The notes under the pieces are model-generated. The model made no database searches and was not told where the DNA came from. It saw nothing but the letters and a program-made list of their open reading frames with translations. Source: Chloroflexota bacterium (GTDB taxonomy: Bacteria > Chloroflexota > Anaerolineae > UBA7937). From it: 15,836 nt of DNA. Location of the stretch: NCBI GenBank assembly GCA_003453555.1, contig DMLA01000139.1, forward strand, positions 1 to 15,836, in the 5' to 3' direction. Below, one piece after another: positions 1-7,115 of this stretch; position 1 is the first letter of the stretch, and each line of letters begins with the position of its first letter. A program made the translations under genes and the position numbers.

Positions 1-296
1 TGCTGGATCCGGAGGTGCCGGTGGTGGCCCTGGCCACCAAAGGAGTCCAGTACCCCAAGATCATCTCCAATATCCAGGAGGTGAGGGCTAGAAAGGCCCA
101 GGTCTTGGCCTTGGCCACGGAGGGGGACAAAGATATAGAGGCCGATGAGGTGATCTACGTCCCCGACACCTTGGAGCCCTTGAAGCCTATCCTCTCCATC
201 GTGCCCTGGCAACTTTTCGCCTATTATGTGGCTCGGGAGCGGGGCTGCGATATCGATAAGCCGAGAAACCTGGCCAAGTCGGTAACCGTAGAATAA
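1..296 (+). CDS. glmS: Glutamine-fructose-6-phosphate aminotransferase, C-terminal end (partial)
   Basis: This is the 3' end of a gene entering from the left; the open frame runs from base 3 to a TAA at 294-296, about 97 residues. GlmS makes glucosamine-6-phosphate from fructose-6-phosphate and glutamine, the first step towards UDP-GlcNAc and peptidoglycan, in the cytoplasm. The visible part is the end of the second SIS (isomerase) domain: a YPKIISNIQEVRAR segment, an ATEGD turn, a VPWQLFAYYVAR helix, and the diagnostic C-terminus DKPRNLAKSVTVE, which carries the invariant lysine used by the isomerase site. The GTG at 15 is an internal valine, not a start. The amidotransferase domain lies outside the window. 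The identification is secure from the tail alone. In many Firmicutes glm genes neighbour cdaA/cdaR; here cdaA lies about 6 kb downstream. Confidence 0.95.
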   Translation, partial: LDPEVPVVALATKGVQYPKIISNIQEVRARKAQVLALATEGDKDIEADEVIYVPDTLEPLKPILSIVPWQLFAYYVARERGCDIDKPRNLAKSVTVE

Positions 297-339
297 GGAC
301 GGGTGGGGATGAGGTATCGCTTGCCTCTGTGCCTTTTGG

Positions 340-720
340 GTGATTCGGGTGGATGATCTTCGGTCCACAGTCAACCGCTGGTTACCGGTCCTTTTGTGGA
401 TGGCCCTCATCTTCTTCCTCTCCTCGCAATCCCATCTCCCTCGTTACCCCTATCCCCTCATCGATCTCCTCCTCAAGAAGGTAGCCCACCTGTTCGAATA
501 TACCATCCTGGCGACTCTGCTCTATAGGGCTATGGGGAGTGAAGGTGGCGGGCGGGTTTTGCTCATCGGGGGGCTTTATGCTCTCTCCGACGAATTCCAC
601 CAGAGTTTCGTTCCAGGGCGGAATGCGGAGCTATTGGATCTGGCCTTCGATATCCTAGGGGTAGTCTTGGGGTTCTATATGGCGAAGATGGTTATCTCCC
701 CGAAGGGGCGATCTTGTTGA
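340..720 (+). CDS. VanZ-like family membrane protein
   Basis: This encodes a small integral membrane protein of about 126 residues. Hydrophobic segments lie at about residues 15-29, 48-64, 72-83 and 98-117, so four membrane passes are likely. The VanZ-family signature is visible: SSQSH after the first segment, KKVAHLFEY near 46-54, and SDEFHQSFVPGRN at about 83-95 with its Asp-Glu-x-His-Gln core. VanZ itself gives low-level teicoplanin resistance, but most family members have no known function, so no resistance role is claimed. The start is uncertain: GTG at 340 is used, and GTG at 349 is an alternative; neither has a strong ribosome site. It follows glmS by 43 bp and may be cotranscribed with it. 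Its last 46 bp overlap the end of scpA on the other strand. Confidence 0.8.
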   Translation: MIRVDDLRSTVNRWLPVLLWMALIFFLSSQSHLPRYPYPLIDLLLKKVAHLFEYTILATLLYRAMGSEGGGRVLLIGGLYALSDEFHQSFVPGRNAELLDLAFDILGVVLGFYMAKMVISPKGRSC

Positions 721-1385
721 ACGGCGATCTTCCGTCGCTTAATCAGTTGCAATAGGGCCAGGAAGGTGATGATGATCTCCAGACGGGATTTCGCCTTTTT
801 CAGCAAGCGGTTAAAGTTCAAGCGGCGGCGGTGGTGGACTAGTCTCTCCAGTTCTTTTATTTTGGCTGGAAGGGAGATGGTTAGGGGGGTGACGACCTCC
901 CCCACGGAACCGACAGGCTGTTCTTGCAGAGCCTGGCGAAGCACTCCCACCAGGTCGTTCAACGATACCCCTTGTAGTGGGAAAGGAGGCCTGGGCTGGG
1001 CGGTTAACGCTCGGGGGTAGGCGCGTAGCCCCTCCTCTTCTCGGATGAGGAGTTGCTGGGCCGCGGCTTTGAACTTCTGGTATTCGATGAGCCGACGGAC
1101 CAGTTCATCTCCTATCTCCTCTTCCTCTTCGAATTCCTCCGCGGGCGGCTGGGGTAGGAGGGCCCGGGATTTGATGAGGAGGAGTTGGGCGGCCACGACG
1201 ATGAAGTCGGCTAGGGTCTCCACCTCCAGCCTCTCCACATGGCTCACGTAGGCCAAATAGTGGTCGGTAACCTGGGCCAAAGAGATCTTGGTGATCTCCA
1301 GTTCCCTCTCCTGGATCAGGTGGAGGAGGAGATCTAAAGGGCCCTTGAAGAAAGGGAGGGTCACTTCATAAGTGGGTGTCTTCAC
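675..1385 (-). CDS. scpA: Segregation and condensation protein A
   Basis: ScpA is the kleisin subunit that bridges the SMC ATPase heads in the bacterial condensin (with ScpB) and helps chromosome segregation. The protein from GTG at 1385 is 236 residues, normal for the family. The N-terminal kleisin helical domain shows the hallmark FKGPLDLLLHLIQ (residues 13-25), followed by ITKISLAQVTDHYLAYV and a long LADFIVVAAQLLLIKSRALLP helix. An acidic linker (EEFEEEEEIGDE) follows, then a C-terminal winged helix ending LALLQLIKRRKIAVQQ and FGEITI, as expected for the SMC-binding end. The open frame extends upstream to 1484, but those residues are not ScpA-like and the region holds the promoter, so GTG 1385 is chosen; the message appears leaderless. 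No scpB is in the window, although scpA and scpB are often adjacent. The 3' end overlaps the VanZ-like gene by 46 bp. Confidence 0.93.
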   Translation of the reverse strand: MKTPTYEVTLPFFKGPLDLLLHLIQERELEITKISLAQVTDHYLAYVSHVERLEVETLADFIVVAAQLLLIKSRALLPQPPAEEFEEEEEIGDELVRRLIEYQKFKAAAQQLLIREEEGLRAYPRALTAQPRPPFPLQGVSLNDLVGVLRQALQEQPVGSVGEVVTPLTISLPAKIKELERLVHHRRRLNFNRLLKKAKSRLEIIITFLALLQLIKRRKIAVQQDRPFGEITIFAI

Positions 1386-1391
1386 GAGCCG

Positions 1392-1420
1392 ATTATACAA
1401 CGGAAGGGGGGGGCTGTCTA
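1392..1420 (-). promoter_or_regulatory. Sigma-70-type promoter of scpA (leaderless transcript)
   Basis: On the minus strand a -35 box TAGACA (1420-1415) is separated by exactly 17 bp from a perfect -10 box TATAAT (1397-1392). Transcription would start about 6-7 bases on, at about 1385-1386, which is the GTG start codon itself. There is no Shine-Dalgarno sequence before this GTG, in agreement with a leaderless mRNA. The boxes are seen directly; the start point is inferred. Confidence 0.75.
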
Positions 1421-1427
1421 GGGTGGC

Positions 1428-1456
1428 TTGACAAGGGGAGTCGTTGATGTTACTAT
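1428..1456 (+). promoter_or_regulatory. Sigma-70-type promoter of the HTH-receiver regulator gene
   Basis: A perfect -35 box TTGACA (1428-1433) lies 17 bp before TACTAT (1451-1456), a 4/6 match to the -10 consensus. TATAAA at 1454-1459 is an alternative with 20-bp spacing. A start near 1463 would give a leader of about 40 nt before the ATG at 1503. The -35 boxes of this promoter and the scpA promoter are only 7 bp apart, so the two divergent promoters lie back to back and one bound protein could affect both. Confidence 0.65.
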
Positions 1457-1502
1457 AAAAAGTGGAAAAAACCTCGTAACCCACATTATCAGGGAGAGGG
1501 GC

Positions 1503-2105
1503 ATGGAGCGAAGACGGAGGGCGTTAACCACGGGCCGGGTGGCAGAATACTGCCAGGTCCGTCCGGCCACGGTTTTCAACTGGATAAAGGGGGGGAAACT
1601 AAAAGCCTATTCCACTCCCGGGGGACACTATCGCGTTAGGTTGGAGGACTTTCGAGATTTCTTGGAGAAGTACGAGATACCCATCGACGAGGATTTCTTC
1701 GCTCCTCCGGGCAACAGAATCCTCATCGTGGATGATGAGCCCAGCGTGGTAGAGTTCATCGAGAGGGCGCTGAGCGAGCCAGGGGGAGATTACCGGTTCG
1801 AGCGGGCCTCGGATGGATATGAGGCTGGGTTCAAGGTTGCCAGTTTCGAACCCAACTTGGTCATTCTGGACCTGGTGATGCCCCGGGTTGACGGCTTCGA
1901 GGTCTGCCGGAGGATAAAGACCGACCCAGAGACCCGGGGGACCAAGGTCTTGGTAGTCACCGGCTACCCTGAAGAGGTGGGGCGGGCCAAGGAGTGCGGC
2001 GCAGACGACTATTTGGTCAAGCCGTTGCAGGTTGAGGAGTTGAGGGAAAAGGTGCGGAATCTCATGCGGCGTCGGGCTCCGGCAGCGGCCTCCAGAAGGG
2101 GGTAG
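1503..2105 (+). CDS. HTH (MerR/excisionase-type) DNA-binding and receiver domain regulator
   Basis: This encodes a 200-residue two-domain regulator. Residues 7-55 form a MerR/BldC/excisionase-like winged helix (TTGRVAEYCQVRPATVFNWIKGGKLKAY, then the wing STPGGHYRVRLEDFRDFL). Residues 72-190 are a CheY-like receiver with all key residues: acidic pair D77-D78, phosphoacceptor D123 in VILDLVMPRVDGFEV, T153, and K173 in DDYLVKP. The order (DNA-binding first, receiver last) is the reverse of classical response regulators. ATG 1503 is chosen because GGGAGAGG precedes it and the earlier in-frame TTG at 1428 lies in the -35 box. No histidine kinase is nearby, so it is an orphan here. It probably binds DNA under control of phosphorylation; targets are unknown, with its own divergent promoter region a natural candidate. 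Confidence 0.88.
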   Translation: MERRRRALTTGRVAEYCQVRPATVFNWIKGGKLKAYSTPGGHYRVRLEDFRDFLEKYEIPIDEDFFAPPGNRILIVDDEPSVVEFIERALSEPGGDYRFERASDGYEAGFKVASFEPNLVILDLVMPRVDGFEVCRRIKTDPETRGTKVLVVTGYPEEVGRAKECGADDYLVKPLQVEELREKVRNLMRRRAPAAASRRG

Positions 2106-2131
2106 GGGCCTTCGGCGTAAAGAGTGTGGTT

Positions 2132-2161
2132 GGGGGACGACTTGAGGTCGTCCCCCTTTCT
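2132..2161 (+). terminator. Rho-independent terminator after the HTH-receiver gene
   Basis: A perfect 10-bp stem, GGGGGACGAC (2132-2141) with GTCGTCCCCC (2147-2156), closes a 5-nt loop TTGAG and is followed by TTTCT. It sits 26 bp after the regulator stop codon. The T tract is short but the stem is very stable. Confidence 0.8.
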
Positions 2162-2186
2162 ATAAGGAGGGTATTTGTGCCCAGAG

Positions 2187-2386
2187 TTGATTGACATAAA
2201 GGCGCAGGCCTGTTCGGGTTCTGGATTTCATTGACATAACAGAACGGGTCGTGAGGTAGGGTCTAGAGGCCTGTGCTTTGAGGAGTGTGGGGAGAAGGGG
2301 GGGTGGTTGGAGGGGAGAACACGCTAGACATAAATTGAGGAAGAAAAGAGTGGGCAAATCTTATGTTAAGGCCATCATTGACATAG
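2187..2386 (+). repeat. Scattered TTGACATA-type direct repeats in the intergenic region
   Basis: The non-coding stretch 2162-2398 contains four short same-direction motifs: TTGACATAAA at 2191, TTGACATAAC at 2231 (exactly 40 bp later), TAGACATAAA at 2325 and TTGACATAGA at 2378. Each contains a -35-like TTGACA or TAGACA, but I see no convincing -10 box 16-18 bp downstream of any of them. They could be operator half-sites, or -35 boxes used with an activator. No protein-coding gene is supported in this stretch. Confidence 0.4.
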
Positions 2387-2398
2387 ATGGGAGGGGAC

Positions 2399-3175
2399 AT
2401 GGCAAGGAGGTTGATGCGGCTCCTTGATGGGGAGCGGCCAAGGTATGCTGTGAGTGAAGGGGAGGGGGCTCACTGGTTAGAGGGATCGTTTGGGCGGTGG
2501 AGGCGAGGAGGGCCGGTGGAAGGGTTAGAGGGGTTTCCCCTTTTTGTGCCCTGCGAGCCGACGAAGATAGTGGCTCTGGCGCGGAACTATAGTGGCCACG
2601 CTGAGGAGATGGGAAAGCCTCTCCCTGACGAGCCTATCATCTTCCTGAAACCGCCCAGCGCTCTTTTGGCGCACGGGGGGAAAATCGCACTACCTCGCCT
2701 AGCGCAGCGGGTAGATTATGAAGGCGAGTTGGCGGTGGTGATAGGGAGGAGGGCCAAAGGGGTTCGACCTACGGAGGCCGGAGATTATATCTTGGGGCTC
2801 ACTTGTGCTAACGATGTCACCGCTCGGGATCTGCAGAAGATGGACGCCCAATGGACCCGGGGTAAGGGGTTCGATACCTTCTGTCCCCTGGGGCCTTACC
2901 TGGCTATGGATTTGGCTCCAGGGGATTTGCTCCTACGGACATGGCTTAACGGGGAGTTACGACAGGAGGCCAGGACGAGGGAGATGGTCTTCGATGTGGG
3001 GGAGATCCTGGCCTATATCTCCGCGGTGATGACCCTGGAGCCGGGAGATGTGATACTCACCGGGACCCCGAAGGGGGTGGGCCAATTGAAGCCGGGGGAT
3101 GTGGTGGAGGTGGAGATAGAGGGGATCGGCGCTCTAAGAAATAGCGTGGTCCGGGAAGGCTCTGGGGAGGACTAG
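2399..3175 (+). CDS. Fumarylacetoacetate hydrolase (FAH) family protein
   Basis: This is a 258-residue FAH-fold enzyme. The family includes fumarylpyruvate and acylpyruvate hydrolases, 2-hydroxyhepta-2,4-dienedioate isomerase/decarboxylase and oxaloacetate tautomerase/decarboxylase; all use a divalent metal to act on beta-diketo or enol acids. Visible hallmarks are IFLKPPSALL (81-90), the metal-binding VDYEGELAVVIG (E108, E110), ANDVTARDLQ (D139), the TRGKGFDTFCPLGP segment (153-166), and the C-terminal GDVILTGTPKGVG and LKPGDVVEVEIEGIG. The substrate cannot be read from the sequence. Starts at 2387, 2399 and 2414 are all in frame; 2399 has GGAGG 4 bp upstream and 2414 has AAGGAGG 3 bp upstream, and MRLLDGERPRYAV after 2414 resembles typical FAH N-termini, so 2414 is a real alternative. 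No catabolic neighbours help narrow the role. Confidence 0.88.
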   Translation: MARRLMRLLDGERPRYAVSEGEGAHWLEGSFGRWRRGGPVEGLEGFPLFVPCEPTKIVALARNYSGHAEEMGKPLPDEPIIFLKPPSALLAHGGKIALPRLAQRVDYEGELAVVIGRRAKGVRPTEAGDYILGLTCANDVTARDLQKMDAQWTRGKGFDTFCPLGPYLAMDLAPGDLLLRTWLNGELRQEARTREMVFDVGEILAYISAVMTLEPGDVILTGTPKGVGQLKPGDVVEVEIEGIGALRNSVVREGSGED

Positions 3176-3187
3176 CGAGGGGGATTG

Positions 3188-3196
3188 TGTTATAAT
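3188..3196 (+). promoter_or_regulatory. Extended -10 promoter of the argF operon
   Basis: TGTTATAAT gives a perfect -10 hexamer (3191-3196) with the extended -10 TG one base upstream (3188-3189). No good -35 box is present at the expected distance, as is typical of extended -10 promoters. A start near 3203 would give a leader of about 43 nt before argF. This is the best promoter seen for the seven-gene run that follows. Confidence 0.7.
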
Positions 3197-3245
3197 AGGG
3201 GCGAACCCTAGGTGGGGCAGGGGTGTTCTCTCTTTGGGAGGCGAG

Positions 3246-4169
3246 ATGGAGAATTTCATCTCTTTGGCAGAACTTTCCACGGAAGAGGTCTATGAGATCT
3301 TAGACCTAGCGGCCGGATTGAAGGAGGAATGGAGAAGGGGAGGAAACAGGCCCCTCCTTTTGGGGAAGGTCCTGGGCATGATCTTTCAGAAGCCCTCCCT
3401 TCGCACCCGGGTCTCCTTCGAGGTGGGGATGAGCCATTTAGGGGGTGAGGCTCTCTACCTCTCGCCCCAGGAGATCAAGTTGGGGGAGAGGGAGTCGGTG
3501 GCCGATGTGGCTCGGGTGTTAAGTCGGTATGTAGACGGCATCATGGCCCGGGTCTTCGCCCATAGCGATGTGGAGGAACTGGCCGCTCAGGCCTCGGTGC
3601 CGGTCATAAACGGCCTTTCCGATTTCAGCCACCCTTGTCAGGCTTTAAGCGATCTCTTCACCATCAGGGAGGAGCGGGGTACCTTACGTGGCTTGCGGCT
3701 GGCCTACGTTGGAGATGGCAACAACGTGGCCCATTCCCTCCTCTTTGGGGCCAGCATGGTGGGGATGGACATCTGGGTGGCCACGCCCCCGGGTTATGAG
3801 CCGCAGGAGGAAGTGGTGGCCAAGGCCAAAGGGTTCGCCCAGAGGATGGGTAGCCAAGTGGTGTTGACTCACGATCCCCAGGAGGCGGTCCGAGGGGCGG
3901 ATATAATCTATACCGATGTCTGGGCCAGCATGGGGCAGGAGGAGGAGAGGGAAGAGCGATTGAAGGCCTTTCCGCCCTATCAGGTGAACGCTCAGTTAGT
4001 GGCCCAAGCCGGGAGGAGCCCCCTGGTGATGCATTGCTTGCCCGCTCACAGAGGTGAGGAGATAACCGATGAGGTGATAGATGGGCCCTACTCCATCGTT
4101 TACACTCAAGCGGAGAATAGGTTGCATCTCCAGAAGGCTATACTTCTCTTGCTTATGGGAGGTGCGTAG
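3246..4169 (+). CDS. argF: Ornithine carbamoyltransferase
   Basis: This enzyme joins ornithine and carbamoyl phosphate to give citrulline in arginine biosynthesis; it is a cytoplasmic homotrimer. The protein is 307 residues, the usual length. The carbamoyl-phosphate loop is SLRTR (51-55) within FQKPSLRTRVSFEVGM, HPCQ is at 129-132, the DGNNVAHSL element at 157-165, TDVWASMGQE at 223-232, and the ornithine-site HCLPAHRGEEI at 263-273. DGNNV and the SMG-type loop favour OTC over aspartate carbamoyltransferase. The start is ATG 3246 with GGGAGG 5-7 bases upstream; the TTG at 3234 would place the ribosome site inside the gene. The stop codon TAG (4167-4169) directly abuts the ATG of the TPR gene, so translation is probably coupled. 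No other arg genes are visible here; an anabolic role is inferred. Confidence 0.95.
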   Translation: MENFISLAELSTEEVYEILDLAAGLKEEWRRGGNRPLLLGKVLGMIFQKPSLRTRVSFEVGMSHLGGEALYLSPQEIKLGERESVADVARVLSRYVDGIMARVFAHSDVEELAAQASVPVINGLSDFSHPCQALSDLFTIREERGTLRGLRLAYVGDGNNVAHSLLFGASMVGMDIWVATPPGYEPQEEVVAKAKGFAQRMGSQVVLTHDPQEAVRGADIIYTDVWASMGQEEEREERLKAFPPYQVNAQLVAQAGRSPLVMHCLPAHRGEEITDEVIDGPYSIVYTQAENRLHLQKAILLLLMGGA

Positions 4170-6278
4170 ATGGGTCACCGCTCCGCCTTCCAAGAGGCGA
4201 TGAGGAGAGGACATAACTATGCCTGGGCTGGGGAGTGGGATAAGGCGATAGAGGAGTACCGGAGAGCCGTTCGTGAGTTCCCGGAGGACCCAGTGGCTCA
4301 CGGCAGCCTAGGCCTCGCCCTCTTAGAGGCAGGAAGGCTGCGGGAAGCGCTAGGGGAGTACCGCACCGTAGGGAAACTTCGGCCGGATGATCTGGCCGCT
4401 CGGCGGAGGATAGCGGAGATATGTAGCGATCTGGGACGGGTCACCGAGGCGGCGGAGGCTTGGGAGAGTTTGGCTCTCCTCTATGAGGAGAGGGGAGCCA
4501 TCGATCAGGCGCTAGAGGCCTGGGGGGAGGTGGCTCGCTCTAGGCCCGAAAGTGAGAAAGCCCTTGAGGAACTGGCCGAGGCGCACATCTTCGAGGCTCC
4601 GGAGGATGCGGCCCAGGAGTACTTGGCTCTGGCTCGTCTGGCCCAAGCCAAGGGGGAGAGCGAAGAAGCGGTGGAGCATTGTCGTCGAGCCTTGACCCTG
4701 GACGAGGGGAACGTAGAAGCCCGGGGGTTGCTTCGAGCCCTCACGGGGGTGCCCTCCAGGGAGGGGCATAGCCCAGCGGCCATCGCTGCCCGGGAGGCCA
4801 GGGCGCGCTTGGCGGGGTCTATCCTGGGGGAGGCGCGGGACGAAGGCCACCCCGGAGTAGTGGCCATGGGGAGGGCGATAGATCTCGAGGGCCAGGGGAT
4901 GGTGGAGGAGGCGATCGAGGAGTATGAGTTGGCCCTAAAGGAGGGGGTGAAGAGGGGGGAGGTTCTCTTTAACCTCTCCTTGCTCTATGCGGAGAGGGGA
5001 TGGTGTGACCGAGTCCTCGCCCTATTTAAGGATCTGGTGGGGACAGAATACGAGTTGGCTGGCCGGTTCCTCTTAGGAAAATGCTATCTTGGAGAGGGAG
5101 AGGGTCGGAAGGCCCTTGTGCACCTCTTGGAAGCGCTGAAGATGGTGGATGTAGCGGTGGCGGGGGGAAAGGAGGGTCTAACTCAAGCCTATGAAGAGAT
5201 CCTCTATGAGGATGAGAAAAGGGCTCGTCTTTTGGCCGATCGTCTTGTTGACTTCTTTGAAAGCGAAGGCTGGGAGGGAAAGGTCACCTCTCTTCGAGAG
5301 AGGGTGGAGAAGATAAGTCCCCAGGGGCTTACCATCAGCCTGGCTGAGGTCTTAGAGCACCCAGACTTCGAGGGGTTACTGACTAGCATAGCCCTCGTTG
5401 ATGGCTACTGGGAGCAGGGGATCCCCCTGACGGCGGTGGAGGAATGCTACCGCCTCTTGGAGAGGGTGCCTGATTATCTAGTCCTGCATCTCTATTTGGG
5501 GGAGATGTTCTTGCGCCAGGGGAAGATAGATGAGGCGGTAGAGAAATACAGGGCGGTGGGGGAGGCCTATGCTATGCGGGGGGCCTCTAGGAGGGCCATA
5601 GCCGTCTATAGGATGGCCACGGGTTTGGCGCCTATGGAGGTGAAGATACGTAAGCGACTCATCGAACTTTTGATCGGCTTGGGGGAGATCGATAGGGCCT
5701 TGGAGGAGTATCTGGCTTTGGCTGAGGCTTATTATCGATTGGCCCGACCCGGGGAGGCGATTGAGACCTACGGGGTAGCACTCAGTCTGGCTCCTCAGAG
5801 CGGTTCTCCTCAGGGGTGGAAGGTTCGCCTCCTACGAAGGAGGGCTGATCTTCAGATGCAGCGAGCCAGTTGGGGGAAGGCCCTGGTTGACTATGAGGAG
5901 TTGAGGCGGCTGGCCCCCGATGATGAAGAGGCGTGGCGAGCGTTGGTGGATCTCTATTTCAGGCTGGGTCGGCGCAAGGAGGCTTTAGAGGAGATCGACT
6001 CCTTCGTCCAGGAGCGAAGGGAGAAGGCTGTAGCGATCCTCCAGGACATGATAAGGGAGAGACCTCAGGATATGGGGCTTCGGCAGCGGCTAGGTGAGGC
6101 CTACCTCTCGGTAGGGATGAAGGAGGAAGCGATCGCTGAGTTGGATGCTCTGGGGGAGTTGCAATTGGAGGCTGGTCTGGAGGAGGAGGCTCGGGAGACC
6201 ATCCAGCGTATCATCTCTCTGGGGCCCGAAGATATAGAGGCTTATCGTCAACTCTTGGAGCGATTAGGCGGCTCGTAG
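4170..6278 (+). CDS. Large tetratricopeptide-repeat (TPR) protein
   Basis: This is a 702-residue protein made almost entirely of TPR-like helical hairpins. Clear repeats run from about residue 13 to 180 (for example AGEWDKAIEEYRRAVREFPEDPVAHGSLGLALLEAGRLREAL), and others from about 215 to 280 (EGQGMVEEAIEEYELALKEG). A less regular helical stretch covers roughly 300-400, and repeats resume to the C-terminus (QGKIDEAVEKYRAVGEAY, LGEIDRALEEYLALAEAYYRL, LGRRKEALEEIDSF). There is no signal peptide, membrane segment or catalytic domain, so it is probably a cytoplasmic scaffold. It begins at the base after the argF stop, using GGAGGTG in the end of argF as ribosome site, and ends 15 bp before cdaA. 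Its place between argF and the c-di-AMP cyclase suggests a partner role with one of these products, but that is inference. The partner is unknown. Confidence 0.85.
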   Translation: MGHRSAFQEAMRRGHNYAWAGEWDKAIEEYRRAVREFPEDPVAHGSLGLALLEAGRLREALGEYRTVGKLRPDDLAARRRIAEICSDLGRVTEAAEAWESLALLYEERGAIDQALEAWGEVARSRPESEKALEELAEAHIFEAPEDAAQEYLALARLAQAKGESEEAVEHCRRALTLDEGNVEARGLLRALTGVPSREGHSPAAIAAREARARLAGSILGEARDEGHPGVVAMGRAIDLEGQGMVEEAIEEYELALKEGVKRGEVLFNLSLLYAERGWCDRVLALFKDLVGTEYELAGRFLLGKCYLGEGEGRKALVHLLEALKMVDVAVAGGKEGLTQAYEEILYEDEKRARLLADRLVDFFESEGWEGKVTSLRERVEKISPQGLTISLAEVLEHPDFEGLLTSIALVDGYWEQGIPLTAVEECYRLLERVPDYLVLHLYLGEMFLRQGKIDEAVEKYRAVGEAYAMRGASRRAIAVYRMATGLAPMEVKIRKRLIELLIGLGEIDRALEEYLALAEAYYRLARPGEAIETYGVALSLAPQSGSPQGWKVRLLRRRADLQMQRASWGKALVDYEELRRLAPDDEEAWRALVDLYFRLGRRKEALEEIDSFVQERREKAVAILQDMIRERPQDMGLRQRLGEAYLSVGMKEEAIAELDALGELQLEAGLEEEARETIQRIISLGPEDIEAYRQLLERLGGS

Positions 6279-6293
6279 CCACGAGGAGGTGGC

Positions 6294-7115
6294 GTGTCTG
6301 ACATCATATGGATATTCTCCCAGATAGATCTGCGCAGTATAGTCGATATACTCTTGGTGGCCCTCATATTCTATGGGATCCTCTTCATGATGCGGGGTAC
6401 AAGGGCTATCCAACTGATCAGAGGCATCGTCTTTCTCATCTTAGCCGTGGTTGTGGCTAGTAACCTCTTATCTTTGACCGCTTTCAATTGGCTTTTAAGG
6501 AACACCCTGCCCGCCCTTCTGGTTGCCGTCCCAGTGATCTTTCAGCCCGAGTTGCGTCGGGCTCTGGAGCGGCTAGGGCGGGGAGGGGGCCTAATCAACC
6601 GGGCATCGCCGGAGAGGGTGATGATGAAGGTTACCCGTTGCGTGTCGCAGGCAGCACGCACCCTTGCGGAGCGGCGCCACGGAGCCCTGATGGTCTTGGA
6701 ACGGGAGACCGGCTTGCAGGAGTATGTGGAGACCGGGGTGGAGATGAACGCCGAGTTATCGACGGAGTTGCTCCTTACCATCTTTCAGCCTAATACCGTC
6801 CTTCATGATGGGGCGGTGATAATTCGGGAAGACCGGGTGTTGGCCGCGGCTTGTATCCTCCCTCTCAGCGAGAGCATGAGGGTGGAGCGGGGGTTAGGGC
6901 TGCGTCACCGGGCGGCGGTGGGGATCACAGAGCAGAGCGACGCCTTGGCTATCGTGGTCTCGGAGGAGACGGGAGTCATATCCCTGGTGCGGCATGGGAG
7001 GATGATCCGTCATCTAGATGACGCGCGCCTGCGGAAGGTTCTACAGGCTTTCTACGGGCTCCAGCCCACGGAGAAGCCCCGCTGGTTCTCCCGGCAGGGG
7101 AGGGGGGAAAGGTGA
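6294..7115 (+). CDS. cdaA: Membrane-bound diadenylate cyclase (c-di-AMP synthase)
   Basis: CdaA condenses two ATP into cyclic di-AMP, the second messenger that controls potassium and osmolyte uptake and cell-wall homeostasis. The protein is 273 residues, a normal length. Three N-terminal membrane segments (about 15-34, 40-60, 68-84) are followed by the DAC domain. The catalytic motifs are intact: DGAVII (DGA at 172-174) and RHRAAVG (RHR at 204-206), with the TGVISLVRHG strand after them. The start is GTG 6294 with GAGGAGG 5-6 bases upstream. Its stop overlaps the cdaR start by 4 bp, which implies coupled translation with its regulator. In many Firmicutes the next gene is glmM; here it is der, so this operon differs from that layout. 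Confidence 0.95.
   Translation: MSDIIWIFSQIDLRSIVDILLVALIFYGILFMMRGTRAIQLIRGIVFLILAVVVASNLLSLTAFNWLLRNTLPALLVAVPVIFQPELRRALERLGRGGGLINRASPERVMMKVTRCVSQAARTLAERRHGALMVLERETGLQEYVETGVEMNAELSTELLLTIFQPNTVLHDGAVIIREDRVLAAACILPLSESMRVERGLGLRHRAAVGITEQSDALAIVVSEETGVISLVRHGRMIRHLDDARLRKVLQAFYGLQPTEKPRWFSRQGRGER

Noticed and set aside
1386..1484. N-terminal extension of ScpA to 1484
   Set aside because: The residues are not ScpA-like, and the segment overlaps the divergent promoters.
1428..1502. Longer start (TTG 1428) for the HTH-receiver gene
   Set aside because: The bases are the -35 and -10 elements; ATG 1503 has a good ribosome site and begins at the HTH domain.
2160..2357. Minus-strand open frame in the 2162-2398 gap
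   Set aside because: It has no ribosome site, no recognisable domain, and low-complexity Pro/Leu/Arg content typical of a non-coding frame.
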